This document shows positions 1 through 11,461 of a stretch of DNA of 64,000 bases, one piece after another. The translations under genes were made by a program, and so were the position numbers. Location: NCBI GenBank assembly GCA_021234155.1, contig JAJEKV010000011.1, positions 1,426,001-1,490,000 on the forward strand, given 5' to 3'. The notes beneath the pieces are model-generated. The model saw nothing but the letters and a program-made list of their open reading frames with translations. It was not told where the DNA came from and made no database searches. This DNA comes from Isoetes taiwanensis. Taxonomy: Eukaryota > Streptophyta > Lycopodiopsida > Isoetales > Isoetaceae. Positions within the stretch are counted from its first letter, which is position 1. Each line of letters begins with the position of its first letter.

Positions 1-477
1 TAAAGAATGTACATTGGCCTCATAAGGTCCCTTTCAAAGAAGATGTTCCGTTGATTGAAGAAGAAACAGACGCGATCGCATCCCCTCAGAAATCCATGGA
101 TTATGCTTCTTTTGAGCATGAATCTTGATAAAAGAAAGATTGGCAAAGAAAAAAAGATTTGGAAAAGAATACCGCACAAAGCGCGTGAAAGAGCATCTTG
201 AGAAGTCCGGCCGAATGCTTGGATCCCGGCTGAAAAATTCCCTTACGACTTCACTGATCACTATGTAATACTTGGGGGAGGGCAAGAAATGTTTGTAGAA
301 TAAAAAAAACCACGTTCACGAAGTGCTTGCCGGGGATTTTTGTGGCGCCTCCTCCGACCTCGATGCCTCACGTACTACGGTCGCCATAGCCATATTTGTG
401 GGCTTACGAAATTAGTGTTGAAGCGGTAGTCCTCCTGAATCGGGCGGCCGGGGAATCCGTTTGGGTTCTAGGGCCTA
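1..477. other. No gene recognised
   Basis: I see no convincing coding exon, RNA gene or repeat here. Short open frames exist on the minus strand but resemble no protein family I know and show no splice or start context. Confidence 0.5.
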
Positions 478-681
478 TTAAATAACAGAGTCGCATTCGG
501 CATGAACATGGCAAATGCCACCTGCTATGGTAATAGAACTTCCTCCCGCTTGAGGAACCATACACCCGCACCGGACCGCACGCTTGAGGCCCAAAAATTC
601 GCACGTAAGCGCCATAGCCGCGGACCTCTCCGCTCGAACCCGCGCACCTCCCAACCCTATCGACGCCATAGATGATGCCAT
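478..681 (-). CDS. Possible short exon, product unknown
   Basis: An open frame of about 67 codons reads MASSMASIGLGGARV at its start, a Ser/Ala/Arg-rich N terminus of the kind found in plastid transit peptides. The rest (VRCGCMVPQAGGSSITIAGG, ending in a stop at 478) matches no family I recognise. The stretch is richer in G+C than its surroundings. No second exon was found. It could equally be a chance frame; confidence is low. Confidence 0.15.
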   Translation of the reverse strand: MASSMASIGLGGARVRAERSAAMALTCEFLGLKRAVRCGCMVPQAGGSSITIAGGICHVHAECDSVI

Positions 682-699
682 GTGGCGAGGATTAATCAA

Positions 700-2394
700 C
701 CATCCAATTGCACTACTTACGGTATAACATTATAATATAAGATGATCGAGTTCATCCAAGAACTCTTTGAACATTTTGTTCGTTAAGCGTATAAATGTCA
801 CGAACACATTACATAAGCCAACATAATGGTCATACCGACGTTACGAACCCAAAATTTTAGTACCAAAAATTACGATTTTTATTCACATCAAACCATGAGA
901 GTACACAAAATAAGTACTGCCTCCCACGAGATCGTATACATGAAAGCCACATATACAGATAACAGATTACAACACAAGATAACTATACACACACGTAGCT
1001 CCGTCAGCTATCAAACAACCTGCACAAGCTTCCACGTGTTAGTAACATGCATATCAGTTATCTATCTAGTAGAGTCAACATGAAGCAATGACTTACGAAC
1101 TGCAAGAACACACATATGGTATCCACCACACGCACCATAGCATCTGCCCAGTAGACACACCCCGCCATATCTGGACAGTACGTCGTCTAGAACAACCGCG
1201 CTGGTGGATCCACGGTAAGGGAGAGACTACAAGCACCAAGAAACATTAAGCTACTGAACTGTTAGTACGTGCCTACCACCATCCCATACCAGTGGTACGC
1301 ACAACCTCATCAGTGCCTATAGTCCTATTTCAACAAGCCATACTTGTCTATGCCTATTTGCATAATCTCCCTTGGGTAAGCGCTTAATGTGCCTACCTCA
1401 GTATCCACAGGATAGTAACTGAGCCTCCCTCAATAATAGAGATCTCCACTAGACTGTTGGTAGCATACGGTATTGTCCCATACCAACATCACACACTACC
1501 TCACTAGCACTCATAAGATCTCAATATGATTTATCTTCACAGAAGGAATTCACAGATGGAATGAGTTATTAAGGAGGCCATGACCTTAAAGCAGCTAGGC
1601 TTTCCTACCAATTCCTTAGCAGGAGCCATAACTAGTACTGACGCCTTAAGGCACAGTCAGCCCCAACTTAAGCATCATCTCAAGCTAATTTTACAAGACC
1701 TCAAGGAGCAGTTCATCATAAGACATCAATTCAAGGCAAGCCCTCTTCTATTACGAAGGACAATTCCACAAGGTTTCATGGAGCTTCTAATAGTTTCATG
1801 GGTGCTTGGTTTATTTCCACAATTCTACCATATAGCTGTGCCTTAAACCATAGCTCGAAGGTTATTTCGATCTAATCGTTAGCAACCGTCAGATCTGATA
1901 CTTCCGGCAATAATGGGTTTTGTTTAACATTTTGCTGTATCAACTGAACAAAATGAGGTCTTCAAAGGACTGATTGCCAGAATTGGAATTGGGGCTGCCG
2001 TTAAGGGATCATCTGCACAGGCTGCCGAGGAGATTGCTAGCATTGCACCATAGCAGTTGCCGATTCATTTAAAACCATTCATGGCACAAAATGGAAGTTG
2101 GGTCTCCATTTTTTATTGAAGTTTAATATGGTGATGCCTCCCATCCGGAATGGAAGTTGGGATTCAACATTCCGCATACATCATTTTTGACCGGTTCTTG
2201 CAGGTTGCCTTTTCTTGTTTGCTGAATGTCCCCTGTTTTCCTTTCTTCTGCATGGCTCTTGTAGATGCTCGAATGGCTATGGCTATGGCTCTTGCAGATA
2301 TTCAGATGCTGAGAAAAATGCCGAATGCTTATGCAATAGAAGCCGCAACAGAAGCCTTAAACAACAAGGAGCGTTAATCTTCGAAAAAAATCCG
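700..2394. other. Intergenic, no gene recognised
   Basis: Short open frames on both strands have no recognisable domains. The phrase atggaagttggg occurs twice (about 2091 and 2151), a minor local duplication. Nothing else is supported. Confidence 0.5.
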
Positions 2395-2760
2395 TTCGAA
2401 AGCTTCAAAGATCCGGCCTTAGGCTTCAAAAAATCCCTGATTCGCGAAAAAATCCTAAAAACTCTTTGAGGCCTTAGGCTTCAAAGATCGCGGCCTTAGG
2501 CTTTATGTTCACAGGTAACTGTGTTTCCCTGCTAACTGCGTTCCCCTGTTTTCCTGTTTTCCCCTGCTAACTGCGTTCCCTAAGCAACAGATCCGGCAGA
2601 TCCTTAAGCTTCAAATCTATAGTAGATCTTAAGCAACGGATGCCTTAAGCTTCAAAGATTCAACTTTACATACTTGAAAACAATCCCTGATGCAACAATC
2701 CGACCTTAAGCTTCAAAAAGTTCGGCCTTCAATGGCCTTAAGCTTCAAAGAAGCTAAAAA
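2395..2760. repeat. Degenerate CCTTAAGCTTCAAA repeats
   Basis: The phrase ccttaagcttcaaa or ccttaggcttcaaa, often followed by gatcc or gaatcc, recurs about eight times with irregular spacing between 2400 and 2755. The core contains the palindromes CTTAAG and AAGCTT. No gene overlaps it. The array grades into the foldback at 2845. Confidence 0.7.
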
Positions 2761-2844
2761 ATCCGTCCGCGCCATAGCCAACCTCCACAACAGGACAGTA
2801 AAATGAGCACAAAAGGGGAAATGGATCCAAACTTCCATTTTGTT

Positions 2845-2967
2845 GGGGAATGGAAGGGGGACTCCCTTTCCAGTTTGGAAGGGGGGCCTTTCCGGTTTGG
2901 AAGGTGGGGGGGCCCACCGGTCGGGCCCCCCTTCCAAACCGGAAAGGGAGTCCCCCCTTCCATTCCC
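2845..2967. repeat. GC-rich foldback inverted repeat
   Basis: Two imperfect arms of about 55 bp face each other around a centre near gggcccaccggtcgggccc (about 2911-2930). The left arm begins ggggaatggaaggggg and the right arm ends cccccttccattccc. Arm sequence includes gactccctttcc and its inverse ggaaagggagtc. It is strongly G/C-biased relative to its AT-rich surroundings. It could be a foldback MITE, but I see no clear target duplication. Confidence 0.75.
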
Positions 2968-3461
2968 AATTACAGACCAGAGCAAATGGCCATTGCCAAT
3001 CCATCCACAATCAAGCCACAACAATGCTACAAAATCTACAAAGGGAGCTCCAATCCTATCTACTCGTTTTTGCATCAAGCAGCTTCAAAATTGACATGCA
3101 TGCAATGAAGCCCCAGATTGCTCCAGCAAGGGATAATTTCTATTCTGTGGGCACCCATTTGGCGTGGAGACCAAACAAATTGGTTTTTAACTTCTAGCTC
3201 CGGCATGGCCAGAAATTCACAGCAGAAAAATCCATGTGTAATTCGTTGTCTTCTTATTTGAAGGCCAGAATCCATGCAGAAATAACATTCCTAGATCCAA
3301 ATTCTTCCATATCCACTTCTGCAATCCAAATTTCCTTTTGGGGAATCACTAATTCCAGTCTCTGCACTGCGATTTGGTGATTTTTGGGCAATTTTTCTTT
3401 GAAATTTTTTCCAGTTAATCTACTTGGGCATGTGGTTAAGGGAGGCCTCATGGGTTATAGG

Positions 3462-3720
3462 CCGAGTGGGTTATTTTGCATAACCCACTCAAGACAGGGG
3501 TTATCCTCCTCTTCACGGGATTTATGCAAATAAGCCTCTCGGCCGAGAGGGTTATTTTGCATAACCTTCTTGAAGGGGAGGTTAACCTCCTCTTCTCGCC
3601 CTATGGTTTAAGGGAGGTCAACCTCCCCTTCACGAGAGTTATGCAAATAACCCTCTCGGCCGAACGGCCTCGAGGGTTATTTTGCATAACCCCCTTGAAG
3701 GGGAGGTTAACCTCCTCTTA
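3462..3720. repeat. Palindrome-rich tandem repeat
   Basis: About three diverged units built from nested palindromes: gggttattttgcataaccc, ggggaggttaacctcc and ctctcggccgagag. The order ttattttgcataacc, cttgaaggggaggttaacctcctctt, then tatgcaaataa-cctctcggccga repeats with a period near 90-120 bp. It lies about 0.7 kb upstream of the germin-like pseudogene. Confidence 0.75.
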
Positions 3721-4004
3721 AATGTCATACGTGGGCATGTTTAAGCTAGGACTGAATTGCAAAAGATACACTAAGTCCACACAAACGGGTTGTATTTTGT
3801 CTTGTGGCGTGGCTATAACACGTCAAGACCGGGATATACCAGGGTTATATTCAGCGCATGTGCAAGAGAACTATTCATATGTTGACGGACGAAAGCATCC
3901 TTTCTGTAATTTTGTCGCATTTTCCGTTGACAAAAGCTCAGGATTGCATTTCTCCAGTGCTCATCATGTTTCTTTATTCTGTCGATTTGCTGAAGCATCC
4001 TATC

Positions 4005-4082
4005 GAGCCACGATGCCACGAGCCACGATGCTTGTAAGTTATAGCCACGATGCTTTGTATGGCCACGATGCTTTGTATGGCC
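4005..4082. repeat. Short GCCACGATGC tandem repeats
   Basis: The phrase gagccacgatgc or gccacgatgctttgtatg recurs four times in 78 bp. The last two units are nearly identical (19-bp period). Non-coding as far as I can see. Confidence 0.7.
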
Positions 4083-4410
4083 GTAAGATGTGAAGTCCTT
4101 TAGTTTTTAAATCATCGTTCAAATTTTTAACTCAAGCCATGTGAAGACTTCTATTTCTTTATTCTCGCAATTTTGTCGCAATTGCACGATGTTGCATTAC
4201 AGTTTTCTATTTAAGAAGTTTGGGCTGCTTTTGCACAACAAGATGGTGTTGAAAAACTATGGACTTGACAACGAGTTGGTGTCGCAAAAGTCTCCTATTT
4301 CACGTCAGCCTTTAAATAATTTAAGGAAAAACCCCACAACTTTCGTGCGGTGGCGAAGTGTTCTTGCAAAGATATAAACACAACTAGAAAGAGCTACAAC
4401 ATCAAACCAA

Positions 4411-5276
4411 ATGGCGCTTTTGAATCTCATAAGCCTCTTGGTCTTACTAGCTGCCTACCTTGCCAATGCTTTGCAGATCCCGATCCATTGAGAGACACCC
4501 CTGCTAACGTTACCAACTTTGTGCTTCGAGACCTTTTCACTAATGGGGATGTAAGCCATGACAAAGGAGGTGTCCGGCAAAGAATGAATACTAATATTTT
4601 TCCAGGATACACGTAAATTCTGTTTTAGATGCTCTCGAATTTCCATGCATGTTTTGGAAAAAAAAATGATAATGTGAGTAATGTTTCTAGGTCCCAAGGT
4701 ATTACTTATGTAAGATTCAAGATGGTGCCATGTGGAGTTAACTTGCCCCACACACACCCACGAGCCAGTGAGTTACTTACGCTCATCTCTGGAGGACCCC
4801 AAGTGGGTTTTGTAGATACCTCGGTCGGCTTCTATATCGTTAAGCGTAAAAATAGTAGACAATTTCTGATTTGATTCTTCTTATAGGGATGGCTCATTTA
4901 AACATTCTATATCCTGGTGATGTGACAATTTTTCCAAGGGGAATGATGCACTTTGAACTTAATGTGGGGAAGAAGACAGCACAATACATCTCTGCACTCA
5001 ATAGCCAAAACCACGGCACTCACGGTATTCATTATCATTTCATGCTTACACCAAAAGAAAATGGTACTAATTTAATACTTGGTGCTTGTCCGGATATCTG
5101 CAGACTTAGGAGGAGCTCTATTCAAGATTCCCGCAAGAGCAAGTGTAACCTCCCTCAACCAAACATTGAGCAATGTTATGGCAATTAACTCCACCCTTTT
5201 TGCCTATGGTTCAGGGCTCAAGAAGACTAGTACTAGCGGATGTGTTCCTGGCAGAGACATCACTGTTGACTTCTAA
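4411..5276 (+). pseudogene. Germin-like (cupin) protein, broken
   Basis: Germin-like proteins are secreted, manganese-binding cupin-barrel proteins of the plant cell wall. An ATG at 4411 opens a hydrophobic signal-peptide-like stretch (MALLNLISLLVLLAAYLANA) that stops at 4489-4491. The mature N terminus (ADPDPLRDTPANVTNFV) continues in another frame. Cupin motif 1 appears at about 4731-4790 (LPHTHPRASE, metal-binding H-x-H-x3-4-E). Cupin motif 2 appears at about 4917-4965 (GDVTIFPRGMMHFELN), in yet another frame. A tail frame ends TVDF and a stop at 5276. Possible short introns (about 4552-4690 with acceptor tttctag, and about 4824-4886 with acceptor cttatag) could explain some frame changes, but the shift at the signal peptide and the poor phase of the second intron suggest decay. 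The family assignment is firm; its functional state is not. Confidence 0.8.
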
Positions 5277-7200
5277 AGACAATGATTTTGATAAAAAAAC
5301 CCTTGTTTTAGCGTTGTTCCTAATAGTGATAGTAATAAGGGGGAGTATTTGCCCAAACAAATCATGATTTCTCTACGTGCTTCGTTAAATTGTTAAGAAA
5401 TGAGTACTAGCAAACATTCTAGAAAGGATAATTAACCATCAATTAAACTAGGATTATGTATAATTTTGGGGAAAACATTATATTGCAAGTTTCTATGTCA
5501 TGCTCATTTGGCAGCATCCGATTGGATATATGATGCATGCACCACATCAACATTGCCTATAGGGCCCTGCCACATTGAATGCGACTTTGGGCGGCCTCAA
5601 ACGCGGGACATAACTGTTCCATGACTATTGTACCACAAGCACTTGACCAAACATCCCCACGCCTCTATAGAAGAAATTTTACATAGTAATTTACTTATCC
5701 CTTGCGACCTCCATAGATATCATAGAGTTCTTTCTTATGGCTTGAGGTATTGTGGCTCTCACATTTCTACCTCGAGTCTTGTTTGGAGTCCACGAGTCCA
5801 ATATCTTTCAATGTCTAGCCAAATATTCGGATGACTTGGATTTCTCCTCCACTTCTTTGTTCAGCAATCCAAAGCCCCCAAAAATTAATCGTTGTCTGTT
5901 TTTCACAATTTTTTTTTTATAAAACCACTATAATAAATTAATAACACTATGTGAGTTAATGTGTTGAATAAATCATTACTAGATACACAATGTGGTTCTT
6001 ATATATATTTTATTTTGCTAGTTTATTATCATAGTTCACCATCATGTTTCTTTATGGTAGTTTGTTTATTTGGTTTATTGTTATGCTTTAGTTAGGGAAG
6101 GCTATAGACCATTAATGATTCTGGCATTGAGTTTTTTATGCAACTTAGAGTGGTTTCCTTATGAAGTTGTCTACTCTTTTTCATATGAACCATATAAGAA
6201 AATGTTTGAACGTCTTATTACGAAATATTAGCTAACTGCTAGTGGTTTTACCATCAAGATAATAAAGGCTTATGCCTTTAACTTATTCTGTATGGAGAAA
6301 AAAGCAATGGTGTTTTGGACGATGCAATTGGTATTGGTTTAATAAATATTGTAGGACATACTCAACTTGATAATTATTGATGCTTTGTTAGATTAATTGG
6401 TATTGGAACTTGTATTGGTTTATAGAACTTATCAAGATAGACTCTTGATTGTGTATACAAAACCATTCTTAAAAAATCATGCAAGTTTTTACATTAAAAC
6501 GTCAAGATATGTACATAAAATAATGTGGAATATCTAACAAAAAGCAATGTGCAGTATTTAACGAACCATACAATCTACAAATGTAGTTCTGAGGTCCATT
6601 TTATTTTTTAGTGGCCCCGGCGGGCCAGTTGGCCACACATTCATATTTTTTCAGAAATGGTTGGCTACACCAGAGTAGGATACGTTCATGTCCTGACCGA
6701 AGGGTAGTGGCCAGTTCAAAACACGAATTTGTAGAGTTTATTTGTTTAGTAGCCAATTCGATATTTACTAAATCCAGCTAGGTGTAGGGTGTGGCCAATT
6801 TGATTTTTTGTGCGTGGGAAAAAACTTGTTGAGGTAGCCAATTAGAACCTTAGGTAAATTTTAATGGGCAAGGGGGTGGCCATATTACATCTTGGCCACA
6901 TGTCCATCTAAGAATCGCCACTTGTAGTCCTCTAGGATTAGGGTTGCATATATATTTTTATATTTTTGAATTTGACCGAGGTAGCATAAAAAACCGCCCT
7001 TTCACACAGGTTTAGTTTATTCTACCTGTGGAGCCTGTGTTTTTCTTGTTCTTCTCGTATGCAATTGTTTCGTTATCCATGTGAATATGAATATAAATAT
7101 TCAATGAATATGAATGGGATGATAATTTGAATATTATATTTTATTGTCATTTGCAGAGCAGTCCGGATTTGTGTTCACGATCTAGTTGAGATAAGAGATA
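5277..7200. other. AT-rich intergenic, no gene recognised
   Basis: No exon-like frame was found. Between about 6600 and 6900 the phrase gtggcca or gtagccaatt recurs loosely, but I could not define a unit. No RNA gene was recognised. Confidence 0.5.
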
Positions 7201-7340
7201 TTGGTTGGATATATTCATCTTGTTAGATATGTTTACATGCAATCTAACTAGGTGATGTTAAATAGGTTAAATTGGTTGGATATATTCATTTAGTTAAATA
7301 TGTTTAGATGCAATCTAACTAGGTGTTATTAAATAGGTTA
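7201..7340. repeat. Tandem duplication, ~70-bp unit
   Basis: Two adjacent copies (7201-7271 and 7272-7340) begin ttggttggatatattcat and share gcaatctaactaggtg and ttaaataggtta. They differ by a handful of substitutions. Non-coding. Confidence 0.8.
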
Positions 7341-8435
7341 TGCGATCTAAATAGGTTAAATAGGTGACACTTAATTGGGTGATGTTAAATAGGCATTGGG
7401 GAAGATGCCTAGGTGGTTGCGACTAGACGTCGTATTTTAACTACCAAAGCATGTTCCTATATTTACTAGCACAAATTTGCTCGTAGCCAATTTGTTAATG
7501 TAGAAAAATAAAAATTTCATGGTTGCGCCAGTTTAGTTATGCCATCTTAGCAAGAAGGTGCAAAATATCGCCATGCCAAACTACGCCAAGTTATTTATCC
7601 TACATGGGCAGTAGCCAGTTGTTTCTGGCCCTATAAAAATATAGAGCGCTTAAAAAATACCCAGCTGAGGTCCAGGGATTTAAACCCTAGTAGTTCCAAT
7701 TCTTTCCATGGCTAGCATTACTTACAGTGAGTTCACATTTTGAATGGAGATAAAAAATTTGACCTGCTAGACAAAATCAGGCAGCTACTGTATGCAAATC
7801 TTTCAATAAGCCCATCCCCTGTTGCACTTATTAGAAAATCACACATCTGAGTATGTGAAGATCATTACCATGCATTCATGAGGCATTTTGTTTGCCATTT
7901 TGGTGACAAATGCATATCCATTTTGCTGCCTACCAAATACCAAATAAGAGTTTCATCAGGTAATATAAGATGCATGCCATAGAGGAATTCATAATTTAAA
8001 CCCTCTATCATAAATAATATTTGCTTTTTGGTTCTAGAAATTTCATTAAGAATTATTACCTCCAAACTTGCACTGCTACAAAGCATCTTATGCAGATGCC
8101 AAGGTAGTAGTGAAATATGGCATATAGATGTTGATTACACCTTCTAGGACAAATTCATGAGACAGTAAGCACTACTTACACAAGGAATACCTCCAATAAC
8201 TTATTGTGGCGTCGTGATGTCAAAATCAAACATTCTTTCAGAAACGATTCCCTTCTTCCCTTTGCCGCATATTTTTTCAAGGGAATTTTCATAATTCCAT
8301 ACACACTAGAAAAAGAATCTGAATAAAGTTAAGTACAAATATACATTGACTGATCACTTTCAACAAATTGTATCTTGAACTGCACAATCTTTATTAAATG
8401 CCTATAGGAATAACCATTAGTTCTCATTATGTAAT

Positions 8436-8657
8436 GTGGAATGGGAAGGGGGAGGGCATTCTTGCCGACCCCGACATGCGAGAATCCGGGGCATGACCAG
8501 ATTGAGGCATGACCAGTCGAATGCCCCGACCCCTTCCTGTTCCACGACGTCAAGGCAAAAGTTAACCGGATTCTATAGGTTTTGTGGTAGTGATTTGTCA
8601 TTCTTGATTAGAAAGGATGCAGAAACTGCCGGAAGGCAGACCCACTTGCCTTGACGT
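8436..8657. repeat. Two adjacent inverted repeats
   Basis: The first pair is 8436-8461 (gtggaatgggaagggg) against 8519-8545 (ccccttcctgttccac), imperfect arms of about 26 bp. The second pair is a perfect 12-bp repeat, ACGTCAAGGCAA at 8547-8558 and its inverse at 8646-8657. They may be remnants of small foldback elements. No clear target duplication was found. Confidence 0.65.
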
Positions 8658-10948
8658 AATTGTATTTGAGTACCTGCATTATCCAGTAGTAACTTTAGCC
8701 CATTCTTTCATCCTAAAAACATGATGATCTATGTTCTAAATTCGAATGCCCATATTTTCTTTTAAAATAGATGCTACAATTATACGTAAAAAATACTGGT
8801 CAAATAGAAAGATGACAAGAATGATGGTTTACCTCTAAACTTCTGCAATCATATTTCTTTTTTACAGTTTCTTTTTTGGATCAATTACCAGTCAACCCCA
8901 GCTAGGAAAACAAAAAGCGCCTATCAAAGAACAATACTAAAACTAAAAGCATAATTTACAACGTCCAGAATGGAGAAAAGGGTTCATTGAAGAAATTAGA
9001 GGAATCCGAAGAAATTAGAGGAGTCCAATAAATCACGGCACAAACCTGTGGATGTTCTTATAAAATTAGTGCCTCTTCTTTAATCAAATCACAGATGCCT
9101 TCTGAAAGCTACACATTGGTTCCGATCATATCACTGGGATAAGCTCTTATGACCAAAAATCCATCTGATATACTACTTCATGGATGCGACTAAGGAATTG
9201 CCGATATTTGGTATACTTTTGTGATTATTTATCCTCTTTTTAGGCTAGTAAAATATGACTCAACTTCGTTATTTATACAAGAAATTTATTGAGGCGACCT
9301 TGGCCGCCTCGAACATTTCTCTTATTTCCTCCCATGTGGGGTTGTACCTACTATTAATATCTAACCGCTATGCAATGCTTGCTTAACAATTTTATTTTGC
9401 CAGTTCAAAGTGATGTGGAGAAGGACTTTCGCATGAATTTTAAGTGACAAAGTTTTTTGTGCATCGGAGCCCGTAGGATGCATTGATGCTATTAACTTAC
9501 AATCGAGTTGGTCATGGTTTCTTCGTCTCAAGGCCAAGTCCAAATCTAGAACCTCTTCCAACCTTCATTTTTGAATCTCGCCTAATAAATAAAGAGTTGA
9601 CTCATTAGCTTGCAAATGAATTGTCACCATTTCATTAGGTTGTGATTGAGATGTCACAATTAAAATATTGAGTTGAGAGACAACAATTGCTCGTGCTTCG
9701 GTGCTCATTATTGCTAGCACGTTAAATCCTCAAGGATGCTCTATAATAATACTACAGAAGAAGACCTCCTTATGTAGTAAATTGAGATCTGTAATATCTC
9801 ATGGAGATTCAAGTTCATTAGCACAAAGCAAATGGTTGTGACAGGTTGAAAGCTTAATAGGCCGAGAATATCAATAGTTAATTGGCCCACAGTTGCCGTA
9901 AAAGAAACGCATTGGCAATGTATTCTTTCCACTTCTTTATGTCCTTGTCCAGTGGCTAGCGTGCTGGAACGTAAACGCACATAGGTGCGTCCAGGTGCAC
10001 ATAGACGCCGGCGGGGATAGGCTGAGGGGGTACTTGGAATCTTGTTTCCTGGGGAAGCTCTGGGACCACCATGCTCTGGAACAGATAATAGTGGCACACT
10101 ACAAACATCACATAAACCCCACCCTGGTTCGAGGCCCACAGCTCTACCTACGTTCTCATTTGCCCATGAAGAAGCGCAGGATTATCACGTCCATTCGAAC
10201 AGGGGCCCACCATCTTCGGCTTGAGACGGGTCGATGGGTTGGAGAGCCGCGCCAGGACAAGCTTTGTTAGTGTTGCCCGCTGGGGGTTGTTGGGGATGAA
10301 AGCCATGCCTTCCAGAGCTGTCCAGCCTATAGTCAGATTCGGGCTCGCTACATTCTCTTGGTGCGACCTGGTCTGCCCCTGCACGAGCTACTCAGTACGC
10401 AGTCAGTTCGATCCCTTGGCTCCTACCTCCAGGAGGTTTTGGATCTGCGGACTCACCTCTGCCCCCGGACGCCTACTTGAGGTGCCAGGAATTCATGTGT
10501 ATATATGTATATTTGTACAGCTGCCAGCGTTTTTCCCTCCTAAGGGGGGGTTTTTTAATCCGGGTAGCAACGGGCTTGCTGCACCCATGTAATTTGGGTC
10601 CCATAGGCCGATTGGCCTCCGCGGACGATAAAAGAACCTTCCTTCCTTCCTGAAACGCATTTATATTTTGCCTAAGAAAACAAAATTTCAGCTTCAATGG
10701 AGTTGTAGAAAAAAAAGATAAAAATTCTATATTATAAATTTTTAGTGTAAGTGTTGAACCCAGCCCTAAATTCTATGGCCAGGATTTTATCGCATCAAGC
10801 GGTGACGATGATGCCATGTAAGAATTCCCTTTTTTTCCTTCGAACGGTTCTCTTCTCGCTGCGGATGATGTGCCGCCATAAGCATCCTCTGCTATGCCCT
10901 TTCTTCACTTTTGCCTTTTACCTTTTTACTCAAGTAAGGGATGTGGCA
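8658..10948. other. No gene recognised
   Basis: The interval has G+C-richer patches (about 9960-10480) with open frames on both strands but no recognisable domain or consistent splicing. A small direct repeat, gaagaaattagagga, occurs near 8990-9025. I support no gene here. Confidence 0.45.
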
Positions 10949-11143
10949 ATGGTTGATGATTTCTCTAACATTCTAAAGGAACATTGTAGGCCAGATCAGT
11001 ACACAGAGGATGCTCTCAAGATTCTAGAAACAATGTCAGGGTGTGAATTGGGAAAGGAAACCACTGAAATGGTAAAAAAAATATTGCTAAGGTCAGCTAC
11101 AATGGTTAAGGGAGACTTTTCATACTTCAGGACACAGAGATAG
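10949..11143 (+). CDS. Unrecognised exon-like frame
   Basis: The frame reads MVDDFSNILKEHCRPDQ, continues through YTEDALKILETMSGC and ends with a stop at 11143. Composition (charged, amphipathic, no low complexity) and a pyrimidine-rich upstream stretch make it look like a terminal exon. I recognise no family. It lies about 300 bp from the tail-to-tail end of the DDE-type pseudogene on the other strand. Low confidence. Confidence 0.25.
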   Translation: MVDDFSNILKEHCRPDQYTEDALKILETMSGCELGKETTEMVKKILLRSATMVKGDFSYFRTQR

Positions 11144-11461
11144 AATGAAATGATTCAGGATTAATATGTTAAGTTGATTCAGGTTAAGTTGATATAGACC
11201 AGATTCATGCAGGTTACATGTATTGAAATAGTGGAGACTTATATATAACTCGGGCAGACATGCCACAATTTTGTACATGTTATACAGGCAGATATGCCAC
11301 AATTTTGATGTAATTCAGGAACATAAATACATGATCTTCAGGTTACAATTGCATTGATGTTTTTGTGTGAGTGCTTTTGCTTTAATAGTCAAACTATGAA
11401 TAGTAATTGAGTCAATACCATATGAACAGTATTTTGACTGAATACCAAATGAATAATGAAT

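Noticed and set aside
2713-3197. Several overlapping open frames on both strands
   Set aside because: They are mirror frames created by the GC-rich foldback at 2845-2967.
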